Assembly (NCBI RefSeq): GCF_921293095.1
Contig: NC_060246.1
Location: forward strand, 140,864,198 to 140,928,197
Length of the DNA stretch: 64,000 nucleotides
Reading direction: 5' to 3'
Source of the DNA: Ischnura elegans
Taxonomy: Eukaryota > Arthropoda > Insecta > Odonata > Coenagrionidae
Numbering within the stretch: the first letter of the stretch is position 1; each line of letters starts with the position of its first letter. A program made the position numbers and the translations under genes. Shown in pieces: positions 1 to 12,800 of this stretch. Under the pieces are notes generated by a model that was given only the letters and a program-made list of their open reading frames with translations, had not been told where the DNA came from and made no database searches.

Positions 1-280
1 CATCAGTTGATGATATTACCTTTTCGAAGACTTTGGGTGTAAAGTTATATAAATAGTCGTAAGTGCTTCCATAGAAATAATTCTAAACCTTCCTATTCTC
101 GTTGAGGTCCCGGACAATGAAGGAAAAGTTCTCATTATTTTCCTCTTCGTAAGTAAAACCTCCTCGGTCGAGGCGGCTTGGTGGGGTAAGCGGCTTTTCA
201 TTGCTAGTATTGCAGATGAATTCTCTGAGGTGTCATGAGTTCTTTAATGGAACATAATTGTCGACAACGTTGAATGCTGA

Positions 281-960
281 GTGAGGGACGCTTCATGCAC
301 GGTACATCATCCGGGGGTCGGAACACTGCCTGTTGTCCTCTCGGTGCACATCTTCGAGAGCACACATGTGCCGGGTATCTCTCAACCGTCCTCGCTGACC
401 TACCCACCAATCGCGCAAACGACCCAAACCATCGCTCACCCCATCGCTCACCAAACAACCAATATTTCCACCATCCCTTATTTCTCTCTCCCTATCTCCG
501 TTTACGCAATTCCCACCACCAAAGCAATCCGCCCCCTTCGCAACCATTCCCATCGTAAAAACCCCTCGCGCACTCCTGGATATAGCCCCTCTCTCTCTCT
601 CTCTCCCCTCATTCCCCCTAACCCCTTGGCAAAACCCTTACACCACTACCACCGCCTACCCATCCCCTTCCTCCACCCCCTCTCTCTTCCCCGATTATCG
701 ATCCTCCTCCGTGTTGCCGGGCTCCCCCTCCCCTCTCCAACCTCTTCGCCATTCCTCCCCCACCACCACCACCACCACCACCCTCCTCCCAGGGAAACGG
801 TTGAACGCCATGTGATCCTCCCGTCCCCTCTCCTCTCCTCCTCTACCGCCGCCGCGGGCTGTTTGTCGCGCGGGGGCCACACGCACGTGTGGGGCGCACG
901 GGGGTGGTGATGGGCAGTTCCGTTCTTTCGCCGGACCCGTTCGTTTGGGTTTCGTTCACT
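281..960. promoter_or_regulatory. CpG-rich, C/T-rich block; candidate internal promoter
   Basis: The block is far richer in C and CpG than the surrounding AT-rich intron. It has long pyrimidine runs (CT repeat about 589-605), a CCA microsatellite near 762-783 and a GC-rich end (840-900) with CGCCGCCGCGGG and a CACGTG palindrome. An open frame runs through 281-910, but the product is a low-complexity Pro/Ser/His string and is not believed. An unmethylated alternative promoter or 5' UTR exon of bru3 is possible; a simple-repeat tract is the alternative. Confidence 0.3.
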
Positions 961-1620
961 AGAACGGAACGAGTTCGATAATTCGTTCCTTTCTTCCCAA
1001 GAATATCAACTCTCAATTTAATTGAGGTACTTTTTTCGGGGGTTATGAAGTGAAAATTCGTATCGTGAAGTGAAAAAGTCTCTGTCGTAATATTCCTAAG
1101 TTTTATTTGGCAATCAGAATGCGTTTCAACTTTCAGGAAACTTGTCAATCAGAGAGGCAGTCTGATGGTGACGTCTAAAATTTGAAAATCGTTTTTACTG
1201 CCAATAAAATTGTCAAAAACTCTTTCGATTATTACCTTTCAAATAGCATTGTTTCGGTCAATTATATATTATTTAAAATTATTTCATTCGACTTATTTCA
1301 CCCCGATCGGCTTCGTTAGGTGTAATGTAAGAAGTAAGCATCAGGAAGTAACCAAGTTTTAGTACACGGCCATTGAACTATGAGCATGCTAACTTTTCAC
1401 ACACTGACGTCTGAAGCAACCTATTTCCTTGAATAGATTTATATTCATTTCCCTTTTGTATGCAACATTTCGGCCTATATTAGGTCTTTTCGGTGATTAA
1501 TATATTAGCCCAAACTACCTACTAAGCAGTTGTAATTCTAAAACTGTTTTAGTGAACTGTAGATTCCCCATTATTTTAATGATTGATTTTCTGAAAGTTT
1601 AAGTTTCTCTGTGCAACCTC

Positions 1621-1761
1621 ACTCAATTAACTCTAGTGTTATTATGACATTCACACGATGGAAAAAATGAGAGAAAGAATACTTTTACGGTGGTCTGTAT
1701 TTGGCATGGCATCGGTGTTCTTTCATACGGTACTCACATCGGTTGCGAAACATGGAATATG
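1621..1761. repeat. Diverged direct repeat, copy 1
   Basis: This segment aligns with 2289-2427 in the same orientation. Shared blocks include CAATTAACTCT, CTTTTACG, a GATCTGTAT-like stretch, CGGTT(G/A)CGAA and CATGGAATAT. The copies differ by many substitutions and small indels (roughly three quarters identical by eye). A SINE lies between them. Confidence 0.6.
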
Positions 1762-1993
1762 CTTTGCAATATCAGATAAAAATACAAAAGGCATTCTGGT
1801 TTGATTTCGCACTAAGAAAACTGATACATTTTTCTTCTCTAATTATCTGGTACTTTTTCAATAATATTTACCGTAAAATTATTTAAATAACATTTTCATT
1901 ATAACTATCACCCATCATTTTTTGTGTGAGAAATTAAATGGGGAGTTATCACAATTTTTGCTGCATAGTAAATTCTGGAAAGTATTTGGGTTG

Positions 1994-2210
1994 GTGTGGC
2001 GGCTCGAGTGTTCGCTTCCCGGGCCCGGGTTCAAATGCCAGCGGTGGCAGAGAATTTTTAAGAGATTGTCCTATTCCTACTTTAGTGCTTTGCGGAGGGT
2101 ACTAGAGGTATAGCACTCCGTCCGTCAGCTGGAACTTTAAGCCGCGGTCCCCTTTGCTTTTTCCGTTAACAGCAGGCTAATGCCGACGCCGGGTTTCTCT
2201 CCATCTTCAA
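1994..2210 (+). mobile_element. tRNA-derived SINE
   Basis: A tRNA-like head carries a pol III A-box-like stretch (GTGGCGGCTCGAGTG, about 1996-2010) and a good B box (GGTTCAAATGCC, 2028-2039), followed by an unrelated body of about 150 bp rich in short GC words. The arms do not fold into a complete tRNA cloverleaf, so this is a SINE head and not a tRNA gene. Ends are approximate; no target duplication was found. Confidence 0.5.
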
Positions 2211-2288
2211 TTACCTTACCCTTCCTCCATGGTGCAAATGATTTTAGCTGTCGGTCGCCTCCTCCTGAAGTTGCTCAATACAACTTCA

Positions 2289-2427
2289 CCCAATTAACTC
2301 TCGTTTTATTGTTACAGTCATAGGACGGAAAAAAGGAAAAAAGTATGCTTTTACGATGATCTGTATCTGTCGTAACATCAGCGTTCTAACATAACATATT
2401 CGCATCGGTTACGAAGCATGGAATATA
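2289..2427. repeat. Diverged direct repeat, copy 2
   Basis: Second copy of the segment at 1621-1761, same orientation, ending with the shared CATGGAATAT word. Confidence 0.6.
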
Positions 2428-3368
2428 GGCGTCATTGGATTCGTCTCTGTGGACCGAATCCGCTCAGAATAGCCCGTCTTTAGGTGGGGGGGGGGGGAAA
2501 CATCTGCCTCCTCCCTTTCGATACTCTTCCTTGCCGTCCATCATCATTGCCTTCCTTCTACCCTGCCATGGCCGACGGGCAGAACCCTTCATCCGTCCAG
2601 CTCCGTCCCGGTGAATTATTAAGTTTTCGGTGGGTTTGTTTGGGTGAATTCGGTGACTGGGAATAATTACGGTTCCCTCCCCTGGGCAAGACCTCGATAA
2701 TCCCTCGTCCATCGTGATACTTACGGTCTGAATTCAGTTACCCGATAGTGGACTCGGGAAACATATATACGTATATGGTTTTCATTTCACATTGAAGTTC
2801 TTTAAGCCGGGATTACAGTGAGATTTTAGACATCTGTGGATCTCCAGTGGGCTCAACGTTGGAGGAACCAATCCCAGCGTTTTCGTTTTTCCATCCCCTT
2901 CATGTGCTTTTAAAACCCTGCGCACTTTTTAAAATACCGTAGTTAGGAGAAGGATCAAATGAGATGATGCAAATGCTAGTTGCCCCTTGAAATTTGAAAT
3001 GAAAATTTAAATGGAGTGTCGCTGCTCACGGAAAGGATTAAGTTTTGAGAAATTTTGTAATACTTCAATTGTTTGCTTAGTCGGTGGGGTATAACGATCA
3101 GATGACGTTTGTGGAAGAATCAGTGGTACGTTAAAGCTGTCACACGTACAGATATCTTCGAAATATAATGCGCATAGTTGTGAAATCAATACGAATTTAT
3201 TTTCAGCCTGAGTTCATGTGCAAGTAATCCTTTAGACGTAAAATAGTCTTTCATTGAATGGTGAATTTATTTGTTTATGTCTAATTCAATTGAAATAAAA
3301 TAGTTTTATTTGTGCTATCCGTTCGAATTGCTAAAACTTTGGTGCTACTTCAGCTATTTAACTTTTAA

Positions 3369-3579
3369 CCCTTTCTAACTCAGAGCTGCTTCTGGGAAAA
3401 ATCACATTTCAAGACTTCTCATTTAAAAAAAGTGAAAAATTTCTCCTCAATTATAATTATTATGGCGGCAACATATTTCACCATTAAACTTTACAGCACA
3501 AAAGAATACGTAGTTTAAATCTTTCCTGAATAGTGCTGAAAATGTATACATTTTTATGGTACTTAGAAGCAACATCGGG
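3369..3579. mobile_element. piggyBac-type MITE, copy 1
   Basis: A 211-bp non-coding element flanked on both sides by TTAA (3365-3368 and 3580-3583). It begins with CCC and ends with GGG, the piggyBac pattern. The ends are inverted repeats (CCCTTTCTAACTCAGAGCTG and the complement of AGCAACATCGGG share the CCC..GCTGCTTCT / CCC..GTTGCTTCT pattern). A second, more decayed copy lies at 52067-52275. It sits about 150 bp upstream of a bru3 exon. Confidence 0.75.
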
Positions 3580-3726
3580 TTAAAATGGATTTTTATTTTG
3601 ATCTCAATATCCATATTATGATTAAAACCTTATCCAATGTCATTAAACTATTTTGGATATGGTATAATGGATCTCAGGCAATCATTATTGCGCTGTTTTA
3701 ATGCTGGTTCTCTGTTTGTTTTGCAG

Positions 3727-3806
3727 GTTGTGCTTTCGTGAAATTTAGCTCGCATCAAGAAGCACAAGCGGCAATTAGCAGTCTGCACGGGAGCCAAACT
3801 ATGCCG
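3727..3806 (+). CDS. bru3: bru3 exon: C-terminal half of RRM2
   Basis: Acceptor TTGTTTTGCAG ends at 3726 and donor GTGAGT starts at 3807. The exon enters with two bases that complete a Gly codon and leaves in phase 0. It encodes [20 protein letters not shown] and then GSQTMP, i.e. RNP1 and the last helix of RRM2. Confidence 0.9.
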
Positions 3807-6800
3807 GTGAGTTTTTTGTAGTTGATAAGTGGATTTAAAATCATTTGATATTGATTCGTATTGATGATTGAATTACAAAAAAATGCTTTCTGCACTAATT
3901 GAATTTCTTTTTTTTAATAAAAACATTTTTACTGTTCCGCGAAATCTTTTATGACACCAACCAGCGTTCCCTCTGCTGGGCAGTCATCAATAAAGATGAC
4001 CTCGGAACCAGGGTTGGTCCGAAAAAAAAATTCGCTGTTTCCTTCATAGTTTTTCAAAATTAGATGGATAATTATTTTTTATTTTCGCTATTTTAATTTT
4101 ATTTTCAAGATAAGCTGTCAACAACTTTTGCTTCCATACTTGCAACTAAAATCTCTATACTATGATAATGGCACTCACAGAGATAATAATAGATTATTCT
4201 TACTATCCTGGTTAATAATGCATGGATGAATCCAATTTAACTCTAAACGAAATAAATAAAGCTTTCAGACTCCATTCAGTGGATTTGGAAAGAGATTAGC
4301 ACTATCGATTTATAATTTTAGGAAAAAAGATCATGCACGCCCGTCCGGGCCCTTGTTTTCATGGTGCGTCAGTGTATAGAGTTCGGATTTTTTTTTTGTA
4401 AAAGCTTCTCTCCTCCATAACTTCAGGTTTCTTCTTTGAGTCTGTGTTGTGAAAATGGTTTGGCGAGCTTATGCACACTTTATCGGTGCATACACTGCAT
4501 TTATCTCTCTTTCTTGTTTAGGATCTCAGCGAAGTTATTGTTTTTTTCTAGGTAATTTATTTATTTATTTTTATTTATTTATCAAATTGTCCACATACAG
4601 CATAGTTTGCCATTTTATAGTGGCACAGCATTAATCTGTTACCCTGAGGTATTTCCAGTATTTCAAAGAAAATGTGTCCGTTGGGTGATTCGAAAAGTGA
4701 GACACTGTCTTTTTTCTATGCTTTCATGTAGTTTATCCATCACCAGCGTATCTATGTTGGGGGAAAAATGAGACCCTTTCAAACAGCCAATTGACCCATT
4801 GTCCCATACCAAAAGGGTGGTTTCCTATTATTTTTTTATTGCCTAAATCGAAAGATTATTACTCCTGGAGTACGTATTTCACGCTTTTAGATTTTTAAAT
4901 GACGATATCTATTTATCTCGATTAAATGAAAAGTGAACATTTTCAAGCGCGTGAAAACGCGACGGCTAAGTATGAATGCTGGGAAAGCCCGTGTGACGTA
5001 TTTCTGGTTCCCGCTGCCGTCGTGTGACGTGACCTTGGTGCGAGGCTTTGAGGGCCGCTACGATGCAGGCTGCTAGCAGGTAGCAAAGTACCCTGCTAGC
5101 AGGTAGCTCTTGCCTTAAATAAGGATTATTATTATCCTATCAAACGAAGGAAACTTTCCAATTATGCAATTTTAATAGGTGATTATTAAGAGGTGTTTCC
5201 CTGAGCTCTGTGCCTCATGCATGCATTGGTAATCACCGACGATGTAAAACTCCTATCTACTCGTATAGAAACTAGGTCCCTGTTACGTCACGTGGAGTGG
5301 CATCGCATGGGCGCCAATCTGGCCTTTTTCAAATGAGGTTAAAATTGACCATTGGCATTCGTCTAAACTGGGATTTCTAAAACCAAATAATTTGTATATT
5401 ATGAATACACTAATGGTAGATAACGAATCGCAATTAATGCCTTTCTTTTTCTCTGATGAAGGAAACTACCCTATTCAGCACTGCCCCTGCATGCTGGGAA
5501 CTCTTCGCCGAAGTTCCACCGGTAATTCTCACGAGTGCGTCCTTTTTCACGTTTCAGGGCGCGTCTTCGAGCTTGGTCGTAAAGTTTGCAGACACGGAGA
5601 AGGAGCGTCAGTTGCGTCGGATGCAACAAATGGCTGGAAACATGAGCCTTCTTAATCCGTTCGTTTTCAACCAGTTCGGAGCCTACGGCGCGTACGCACA
5701 GGTAAACGGCATCGTTTCTCTCGTGGTTTTTGTTTATTTTCCTCTTATATATATATGTCAGAACTATGATTAATAATATCTTTGTTTTTTTCGAATGAAA
5801 AATGTATTCTTCATTCATACATGGTTAGTGGTGAACACTATTTTTCATTATCTTTAACTGCTAAATAACATTTTCTTCAGATAATTAATAATGAAAGACA
5901 CTTTGTTTCTTCCAAAAGTTTATAAACTTATATAAGTTTCTTATAAATATGGAGCCCTTCCTCCACTTACGTGCTTCAAGTTTCGATTTAATTTTCTTCA
6001 GATAAATTAACGTTAAAATGTCTTTAATGCAGAGTATCAATTATTATGTATGTTTTTAATAATTTTATTCTGAATACTTACTAATATACCTAAGCTACCA
6101 AGTTCACTTTCTAAGGATTGACAATTGTTAGGTTTTCTTTGAATAGATGGTACCTTTAAAATTGAAAATCTAGCAATCACTGTAATTTTATTTGATAATT
6201 TAAATACATCTAAAAATCATTTACAGAAAAAAAAAACTTTGATAAAAAGTCCATCATTAGATCTCATTACTGGCCTTGTTTTATTATTTCACTTCTTTTA
6301 TTTTTAGACAAAGATAGATATTTGGTAAAAATATGTACTGAGATGGAAGAGAATGGTGCTCTCACAGTTGGAATTGAACATGGCTCCAGTATTTTCTTTT
6401 CTCTGGTTCAATTGACTTGTTTTTAAATCATAAGATTTTCTTCTTGAAAACTTTTATATTTACTGGTGTTATTGTTGAGAATATTCTCTGATCTTGTTGC
6501 CCTTCTCTTTCTTTCTTCAAAATCCTGATATGTTGCCACTGATGCTGTCTGTGTTCCACTCATGGCTGGCCATTCACCCCTGCCATTGTTGGTAGATCAT
6601 GCAGCAACAGGCTCTAATGGCAGCTGCCACTGCTCAGGGCACTTATATTAACCCAATGGCTGCTGCGCTTGCCACTCAAATGCCTCATGCCGCCCTCAAT
6701 GGTGAGTAATCCCATTCAGAATGTATCCATGTCTATATTTCCTGAAAAATAAATATTTGTCACCCTTATAAGGGCCACGGATACTGAAAGTAATTGTTCT

Positions 6801-9800
6801 ACCGACATTTGCTCCATGGCACAAACTTAACACCATTTTTATGAGATATGAATAACTAAATAAATAAGCTACTGATGGATTCACATAATGGATTGGATTG
6901 CATCACGTCATAATTTCACGAAGTATTGAATTTTATTAGCCATTTAATACTAAGTAATGGAAATTATTGCATGCATTATATCAGCTATTCAATGATGTTC
7001 AATATTGACTCCTCCATGAAAACCAATGTATGTAGATGCAATGATCGTTGAGAAACTGTGGAGTTCCTTGTTTCATTTAGTGTAATGGGGTTGACCAAAT
7101 TGGGCTCATGTTGAGATATTCAATATTGGTTTTACTTGCTTCTCATCTCCTTGCTAACAGTCAGTGAATATGGATTGCCATCAAATGTAAATATTTCTAA
7201 ATATTCTTTGATGGTTTGGGAAATTTCATCATAAATATAATTGCCCATTGCTATTAGCATAGTCTGGTGTAGTTTTGTCATATTTGATGTTCTTCCTGTA
7301 ATTTGATGATGAAAACTAATCTTTAATGAATGATAGTCTATTTAAAAGTCTACTTCTCACTTATTATTTCCTTTCAGGTTCTGGTTCAGCACAGCCGGTA
7401 AATGGTGCTATTCCTAGTCTGCCTTCCCCCACAATGCCAAATTTCAATATGGCTGCACAAACACCTAATGGTCAGCCAGGTGGATCAGATCCGGTATACA
7501 CAAACGGAATGCCTCAATCATACCCAACACGTAAGTATAGCAACAGAGATTTGAAACGGCTTACTCTTTTATTTTATACAGGGTTTGGCAGTTATAAATC
7601 AATATGAAGCTCACCTCCAAGTTTTACTCTTTATTTTTAGCCTGCAGAGATACTTTGGGTGGTAATTTATTGTTATGCAGACACAACTTCACAGGTATGA
7701 ATCCAGAAAAAGTAGGTAGGAAGATGTCTATGTTGGAACATAAGTTGCTGCCCTTGAAGTAGGTAGCTAAACAATTCACTACATCTAGGAGAATCAGAAA
7801 AGTGTGGTCAAAGTCAAAATTCAGCAATACTTACTCCTAGCAAAAATAGTTTCATGGTCATATTTTCTTCTGTTGCTTTGCCTCAATGCCCAGTGATGGG
7901 ATTTTACCATGCAGATTGGAAAATTTTGGAACATGTCAAATTCAGTTTGGCAACTTTGGATTTAATAGTTTTCCCCTCTCTCACTATATTTCACCTACCT
8001 GGGTAGAGAGTGCCCTGCTCTCATACGTATGAGGTACCTCATACCGGGCCTATTGTAGAGGGTTATGGGCTGCAATGACTCATCATCTTGGAATATACAT
8101 CTTATTGCCCAGTCAGCACCGTCAAGGGTAGATATACTGATGGAATATCTCCACTAGGTCATGCTAGGCCAATTATCACTAGAGTAACACATGATTAAAA
8201 CGTCTCTGTTAGATTCCTACGTTTCCAGTTTTGACTTAATGATAGATTGTATGTATTTTCCCTATTATGTGTTTAGATTTCATTTTGAACAAGCTTAATG
8301 CCTAATTCTACTAGCAAATATTGAAAAATTTCTTTTGTTGGGTGTATCCCAGGGAATATTTTATATACTGCCTACTTTATTTTCGTGATTATAATTTGTT
8401 TTAAACCTACTATATAAGTACTAATGTTTAAGCTTAGTGTGTATGAAAGAGTGAAATTCTTCTCAATGTTAGCTAGTAGTTATCTATAGTTTTAATTATG
8501 TAAAAATATAAATATAATACAATTACCAATAGAGAATAATTTCTCATTTCTAAGTTTGAGGTAAAAAATGCAATATGTAATGAGTCTGAGATTTTTTTAA
8601 TGAGCAAAATAAAACTAAATGGATTCAGTTATTTTTTTGATTAATCTTTTGATATATTTTGACTAAAATAATGTTATGCTTTAAACAATCATCCCTTCTG
8701 ATTGTAACATATCAGCAACATACACATCTATTTTTTCACAGGTCTGATATGCTATTCACAGCTACACTTACGCAAAAATTAGTGTCGTACGCTGGGTATT
8801 TTTCACTTGAAATGCCTCAGAAACAAATATCAAAATTGTATTGTTTAGAGAGTATGCATGCACATTGGATGATGTCTTCTGGATTCATTTGTTGTGTATC
8901 ACCAACATTTTACATGGACAAATGGTACACATGTTCATTGGCTAGGGCAGAGAGGCATAAGATTAATTTAGTTACTTTCCTAAAAAGTTATTCAATTGAT
9001 ATTCATGTTTGCTTTCGCTATCTGATACTCTCAGACTCTTATCCTCCCTTTGATGCTTATGTATATTATATGCTTGTATGTAATTTGATATTGTTGTGCT
9101 TAATGTTGTGCTGAATGAATTGGAGACTGTTTCAATTGAAGTGAGCCAAGTCTTGAAATATTTTCTTCAAACTGTAAACCTACTTATGGAATTTTCAAAG
9201 TAAGAAAATATTTGATTTTTTAGATTTGAAACAATTCTAATTAAGCAAACTTAAATTGCTTCTGCAGAATTGAAATAAAACATTAAATGACAGGAATGAG
9301 GGGAATCGGCAATGAAGATACGGACAAATTGGACTATGTCACCTTTGACTTCCTGATTGAAAATGTGAAAACCTGACGATGAGTTTCAAAAAGAGAGGTC
9401 TACAGTTTGAGTGCATACTGAAAATCTCTTGGCAATGAAATACATAATTCTATTTGCTAACAAGTGGAATGAATCAAATTATGTCTCATTTCAGATTTGA
9501 TCCCAAAGTGTTCACACAGCTCTATCTCACATGCTTTGAAATCAAACTAAATATTATACCCTTTTGTTTCATTTGGATGTGTATAGACTATTACTATTTT
9601 AATTATGTTTAAATGTGAATTTGGTACTTGAGTGAGTAATTTGAAACTCCCGATGTCTAAAAATTAATAGAATTGTTGGAAATCGACTCACTCTTTGCTG
9701 CTCATTCATTTCCTGTCAAAATCTTATTATGTTGTAAGTGTATCTCATATCTTGTCAAGGTCTCTAAGAATTTAACTACTTTTACGTAGATGCCCTTCAT

Positions 9801-12800
9801 TTGTCCATTCCAGCTCAAGGCTTACCCAATGGTGAAGCTACTTTGCAGCATGCTGCTTACCCTGGAATGCAACCTTACCCTGGTGTTGGTATGTGGAAAT
9901 ATGTTTGGATAATACTTGCTCAAGTATTGTCTCCCTACTTTTGTTTTCATATTCACTTAGCTGTATCCATCTCTAATATGTCTTTCATATAAAAATGCAA
10001 TGTTTCCTGTGTGGTATAGTTTACTCATATATGAGACAAGCTTTAGTCTTTTAACCAAATGGGCATTGAAATCCTTTTGTGTAAGTACTCCTGCATGGTT
10101 GTTTGTGTCACTTGCTTCACTTACATGGATATGTTTTTATTTACCATTCATATTCCTAATAGCCATGGTTCTATTTCAAAAGTTCCTTCAATGTTTTCTG
10201 GAATGAATTAATGTGGGTGAAATATTTTCTATGAATACTAGGTGGAAATTTTTGAATGGGTTCTATTTGTTTCTTCTACATTGCTTTTTCTCTGCAATGT
10301 CTTTGCATGGATATTCCTGACAACCATCACTGCACAGTTTTAATGCTTAATAAGTGTACATTCCTTATCCTCTGTAAATCATTCAAGGAATTATGTTGCG
10401 GGAGCCAATATGAGAAACAAGAAAAGTAATTAGGGACTAAAAAAAAACTAAATGTTCTCTTCTGTAAAGGGAAACTGTTTTTAAATGATTACATTTTCAA
10501 ATTACCTTATGCTATTCTTCCCTTTATCCCTCCCCCATCTTCTACCAAACACCTGCTTACTTCCTCACTGAGTGTATGTATCAATTTGTAATCTTCTTGG
10601 CAGCATACCCTGCAGTTTACGGCCAGTTTCCGCAGGCTATGGCCCAACCGATGACAACAGTCCCCCCAACGCAAAGGGAAGGTAAGATGCCTGATATATA
10701 GAAACATAATGCAAACAAAAATTGTAATTAGAAGGCCTTTATTTAATGAAGTCATTCTTGAATAGTAGTCTCTTTTGTATCCCTCCACTGTATGACTTTT
10801 AAAATTTTTTCAAATGACATACACTATACATAATGCAAGAGGTTTGTATGTTCAGTTGAAATTGAAACTGACAAACATGATTGCTAAAGGTGACAGAGTA
10901 CCAGAAAGGTACCACTCATCCTTACAATAAATTGCATTGTGTTATTCTGCATTTGTTATGCTAATTAAATGGCTTGGCACTCGCACTTGCCTTGTTTTGT
11001 TGTGCAATCCTGTGTGTTCATTGTTGCTGGAAGTTGGAATTCACAGTTTTGCTTGCCTTGTTTAAGCCAATGCAAAGGAATGTTGGCACAAGAACAAAGC
11101 TTTAAGTGTAAAGCGGGGATAAAAAATTCCTTCCATTATTTTATGGTTAACATCTAACTCGCTCATTAAAATCACTTTTATCCACTTGCATTTATACTTC
11201 AGCTTAAAATCTCTGGACCCAGTTCATCTAAATATCCTATAAAATGGTTAATAAGATTATAAGTTTTAACATCCATTTGAATAAGATAAATTGAAGAAAA
11301 AGAGAGAATAAAGTATACGATATTTTTTGTATTTCCGCTGTTTTAAAAATTTAATTTGTGTTAAAATATAAAATTATTTGCAAATTTACCAGCAACATGT
11401 GTTCAATTTGAGTGATGGGACTTCAATTTTAAGGAACTGGATTTGACTCAGAAATATGTAAATATTGTTGGAGTGAGACTTTTTTATTTTAAAAGTAATT
11501 TATGACGTGAATAATCATTAAATCCTCATTTGTGCAGGAGTTATTTTGGGTAACATATTATAAGAACTAAATTCAATTTCCCCTATTAATGCATGCTATG
11601 GCATGATTATCTTGGCGAAGTTTTATTATAAAATATTATCTCTGCTATTCCATATTTTCATTGATGACACAGATAGTTTTTTACTTTCTACATTGAATGA
11701 ACATAGTGCATATGAAATTACATGTACAAAGCGCACTTAAACAATGTAGGAACATGCTGTTAGGAAAGTGTTCAACAACTTTTGCTAAACAGGCGATGAT
11801 AAGAATTTTTTAAATACATAATTATCTGTTTTTGATGGCAAGTGAGACTAGAATACTGATTTTAAAATCATCTTGGGTGTATATAAGATAGGTGGAACTA
11901 CACCTAGGCTTACACTATTTTGATGTTGATACTATTATCCACAAGAAGTAATGTAAACATGCCATATTTATGTCAATAATTCCTTGGAGTGCATTCATAT
12001 TATAAAAATTAATTTATTTAATTTTTAAAAAATATTTAACTATTATTTCATCCACAAGTGATTTGCTATTTCATTCAGGGTTGAAGTCTATATTTTTTGG
12101 AAGAAATCCCATCGTTGACTGTCCCATCTGTGAAATTTCAATTGTGTCAGTGTTTCTAGAAATTAACGAAATTCCTGAGTATCATATTCATTTAAAGTAA
12201 ATAAAAATGCAAATATTTTGCTTCATAAGCAGTAGAGCCTCCCTCATCAATCTTTAGTTTTTCGGATTATATAACTGTAGGGTATCCACCAATGACAAAG
12301 AAGTATTATCAGTCATTCACCTGATTACCTAACATTATAAGTTAGTTGAAATATTACCTAAAAAACCTTCCCCTGCATACTAATATACCAGTGACATAAT
12401 CTTATTCATTTAAAGTAAATAAAAATGCAAATATTTTGCTTCATAAGCAGTAGAGCCTCCCTCCCTATTATTTTTTAATCTTCACTGCTCTTTGTTCCTT
12501 TCCATCATAAATTTTTTTTTACTTGCAGCAAAATATTCCAATTTTTTAGCCATCTTACAAATTATGGGTAGAATATTGAAGTTTCTTTTACTGTCAGCAA
12601 ATTGCTGCATCAATACCCCTGAAGTTGGGAGTAGCCTAATATTAACATTTTGTCTTTTTATATCCTAATCATGTGATTCATGTGCATAGTTCAAATAGGT
12701 CGCATCCCAAGGAGTAATGGGCAATAAATTTAGCCTCAAAGATATGAATTGGCACAATGAAAGTTTTTCACAGAGTTAGTTAGTTTCATGTGTTATTTTT

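Larger units (their letters stand above)
1..3726 (+). other. bru3 intron (5' part of gene lies off the window)
   Basis: No coding exon is recognisable. The first exon seen, at 3727, starts in mid-codon inside RRM2, so this stretch is inferred to be intron of the same gene; exons for RRM1 and the start of RRM2 must lie to the left. It contains a CpG-rich block, a SINE, a diverged direct repeat and a piggyBac MITE, listed separately. A run of more than ten G near 2485-2498 is the only other notable simple sequence. Confidence 0.6.

Noticed and set aside
281..910. 209-codon open frame as a gene
   Set aside because: Product is a low-complexity Pro/Ser/His string created by C/T runs and a CCA microsatellite; no domain and no splice logic.
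1994..2040. Functional tRNA gene
   Set aside because: A and B box words are present but the acceptor and anticodon stems do not pair; better explained as a SINE head. The same applies to 60971-61027.
8659..9114. 151-codon open frame in a bru3 intron
   Set aside because: No recognisable motif, random composition and no good start context; length is within chance for AT-rich introns of this size.
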